The notes under the pieces: generated by a model | Seen by the model: the letters and a program-made list of their open reading frames with translations, nothing else | The model's database searches: none | What the model was told of the DNA's origin: nothing | Shown: positions 39,301-42,300 of the stretch, one piece after another | Layout: each line of letters opens with the position of its first letter | How positions within the stretch are numbered: position 1 is the first letter of the stretch | Translations under genes and position numbers: made by a program | Source: Brachypterus glaber | Lineage: Eukaryota > Arthropoda > Insecta > Coleoptera > Kateretidae | DNA: 64,000 bases | NCBI GenBank assembly: GCA_958510825.1 | Contig: OY294044.1 | Coordinates: 86,598,895 to 86,662,894, forward strand | Direction: 5' to 3'

Positions 39301-42300
39301 TGGCATATCAGAAATAACAATAGTTTTTTCTATCTTTTCTATTGGTTCTTCTTTTATATTAGATATTGTTTCGGTAGTCGTCTTATTTGTAATCAAAGTT
39401 GTTGTTTTATCTTCTTGCGGAGTATGTCTGATTTCTTCCGTTATTACAAAGGCAGGTTCGTATTTTTCTGGTTCTGGTTTCTTTTTAGGTTTCTTCTTTT
39501 TCTTTTTACTTTCTTCGTCGATAATAAGTTTTTCTCCTACTGCTTTGTCAGGAGTTTTTGTAACAGATTCTGACTGGGTAACAACTGTTCCTTTTGGCAC
39601 TGCTTCTGGTTTGGAATGTTTACCAGCAATATTTGCCCAAGAACTTGCAGTAGTTGTAATAGTTTCGGTTGTAATTTGAACACTTGGTTCTTGTGAAGTA
39701 GTTATAACAATAGTTTCATGTGCTTTTGGTAATATAGACATTTCCTCAGCAATTTCTAATGTTGGTTTGGGTTGCTTTTCTTTTATATCTTTTCTTTGGT
39801 TGAGCTTTTCTGGTTTCAGAGTTTCTTCTTTTTTAACAGGTTTAACTTTTTCTTGTTTCTCTTCAAGAGCAACGCATTTTTCTTGATGTATAAATTTGTT
39901 TAGAATATCGCTTGTAGGCATAGCAGGAATTACGTTAACTTCTTCTAAATTTTCTAAGGGCTTTTCTTTTATAATTGTTTTGGTATTTGTTTTTGTAATA
40001 ACAGTTGTTGTACTATCTTCATCAGGAATGTGCCTGATTTCTTCTGTTATTACAAAAGCAGGTTCTGGTTCTGGTTTCTTTTTAGGTTTCTTATTTTTCT
40101 TCTTTACATCTTTATCAGAAGTTATAGCAGATTCTTTTTGTACTTTTTCGTCATCTGTTTTTGTAACAGATTCGGACAGGTTGACAACTGTTTCTTTGGG
40201 ACTTTCTTGTTCTGGTTTAGAATGTTTACTGGCAATATTTGCCCAAGATGTGGTTGTTATAGTTTCGGTTGTAATTTGAACACTTGGTTCTTGAGAAGTA
40301 GTTATAAAAATAGTTTTATCTGGTTTTGGTAGTATAGAAATTTCTTCCTTGATATCAAAGATTGGTTTAGGTTGTTGTTCTTTGCTCTTATCTTTATTTT
40401 TGCCAAGTTTTTCGGATTTGATTGGATCTTGCTTGTTACTACTTTTTGGCTTTTCTTGTTTTTCTTCGTGAGCCAGAGCAATTGACTTCTCGTGGATGAT
40501 AAATGTGTCTAGAATACTAGATTCAGGAATAATTTTAACCTTCTGTTGTTTTTCTAATACATTTTCTTCAGTAGTTGTATTTGCATTTTCTATAATATCA
40601 GACACTATCGGTTGATCAAAGGTATATTTAGTTTCTTCTGGTATAGGTTTCTTCTTATGTTTCTTATTTTTCTTTTTATTATCTTCCTGTTTATCACTGA
40701 CATTATCTAATGATGTAGTGGTGGTAATAGTTTCAGTGATTATAATTGTACCGGGAGTTTCTTTTGTTGTTAAAGTTATAATCTCATTAGCCTTTGGTAT
40801 AATAGAAGTTTCTTCAGTAACTTCGGAACTAGGTTTAGTTTCTTCAGCACTCTTCTTCTTTTTCTTTTTGGCAGGTATTTTAGGTTGCACTAATTCTTCT
40901 TTTTCAATAGATTTTTCTTCCTCATCTATAGAGGATATTACTTCTGTAGAACTTGATTCTTCTAAATTATTTATATTTTCATTATTCGACTTTTTATTCT
41001 TTCTAGATGGTTTTTGTATAACTGGTTTCTGTTTATCTTCTTCATCAGAAATATGACGGATTTCTTCAATAATAACAAAAGCGAGTTGTTTTTCTTCTTC
41101 TTTGTTCTTCTTTCTATGCTTTTTCTTGGATTTTTTTAGTTCGCCGTGATCATCATCTGTAGATTTTGCTTCGTCACTGTTTCGTCTAATATTAGGCATA
41201 AAGTCTTCAATAGATTTAGTTTCTTTAACTGGTTCAACATTAACCTTATTAAAGTCTTCTGGTTTTGCGTTTTTCTTGGTGATATTAGCCCATGAGCTAG
41301 ATACTGGCTGTTGGACAACTATTTCTTGCTTATCTTTTTTGCCGAATACTTTTTCCCTGACCTTTTCAATTATTGTCACTTTCTCCGATTTAACTTTCGG
41401 ATTTTGAGCTTCTTTATGTATCTTATGGTGAGTTTTTGAGTGTGGATATATCATTTCCTCAACTGTCACGATTGGATGTGTAATCACTGCAGTTGTTGAT
41501 GTTATATAGTCAGTTGGTTTGTTTCTTCTAGATTTCTTGGAAGTAGAGTCTTCGGCTAAAGAAGTTAAAATGTTATATTTTTCATTTTCAATAAACCTAA
41601 TACTGTTTTCTTTATCATTGTTTTCCGACTGGGAAATTTGTGAAACTAGTTCCTCCTTACTCTTCTTTCTTTTTTTCTTATTTAATTTTTCACCATCTAC
41701 TATATGAGATTTTTCTTCTTGAATTAAATTTTCTTGTTCGATTGATTTCGGGATAATTTGTACTGTATCTTTTTCAGGTAGATCTGTTATAGTTTTTGTT
41801 TTAGTTTCTTTAAGGATATGTTTACCCTTATCTTCTGTAACTGTTTCGGTGATGGTTTTTACAACCGTGATTTGTTTAACATGTGACTTATTTTTATTTT
41901 CAGGCTTTTTACTGATATGTTTTTGTTCTGCTATTGAAATTTCTTTCAAAGCTCTGTCGATATCGTCTTCGTCAGACGATTTGCTCTTGGTGTGTTTTAC
42001 TTTTTTCTTCTTATCTGTATTTGGGGAAATTTTATCTACATTTCTATGTAAGTCTTCTTTGATTGGAACGCGATCTGTAACTTTGCTACCACCTGTTTGA
42101 ACAGGCTCTCCATGGTAACTTGGTTGCTGATCGCGTTCTCCATATTCGTTGCGTACGAGTCGGTTTTCTTTTTTAGTTGATTTATGTTGCTGAGGAGCAA
42201 CATTAGGAATTATCCACTTGTGACTATCCTTTGTAACTTTGCGCGTGTGGTGCTCCCTCGTAGAAGACGACGTTTCTTCCGTAGGCTTGGATGCGAATCC

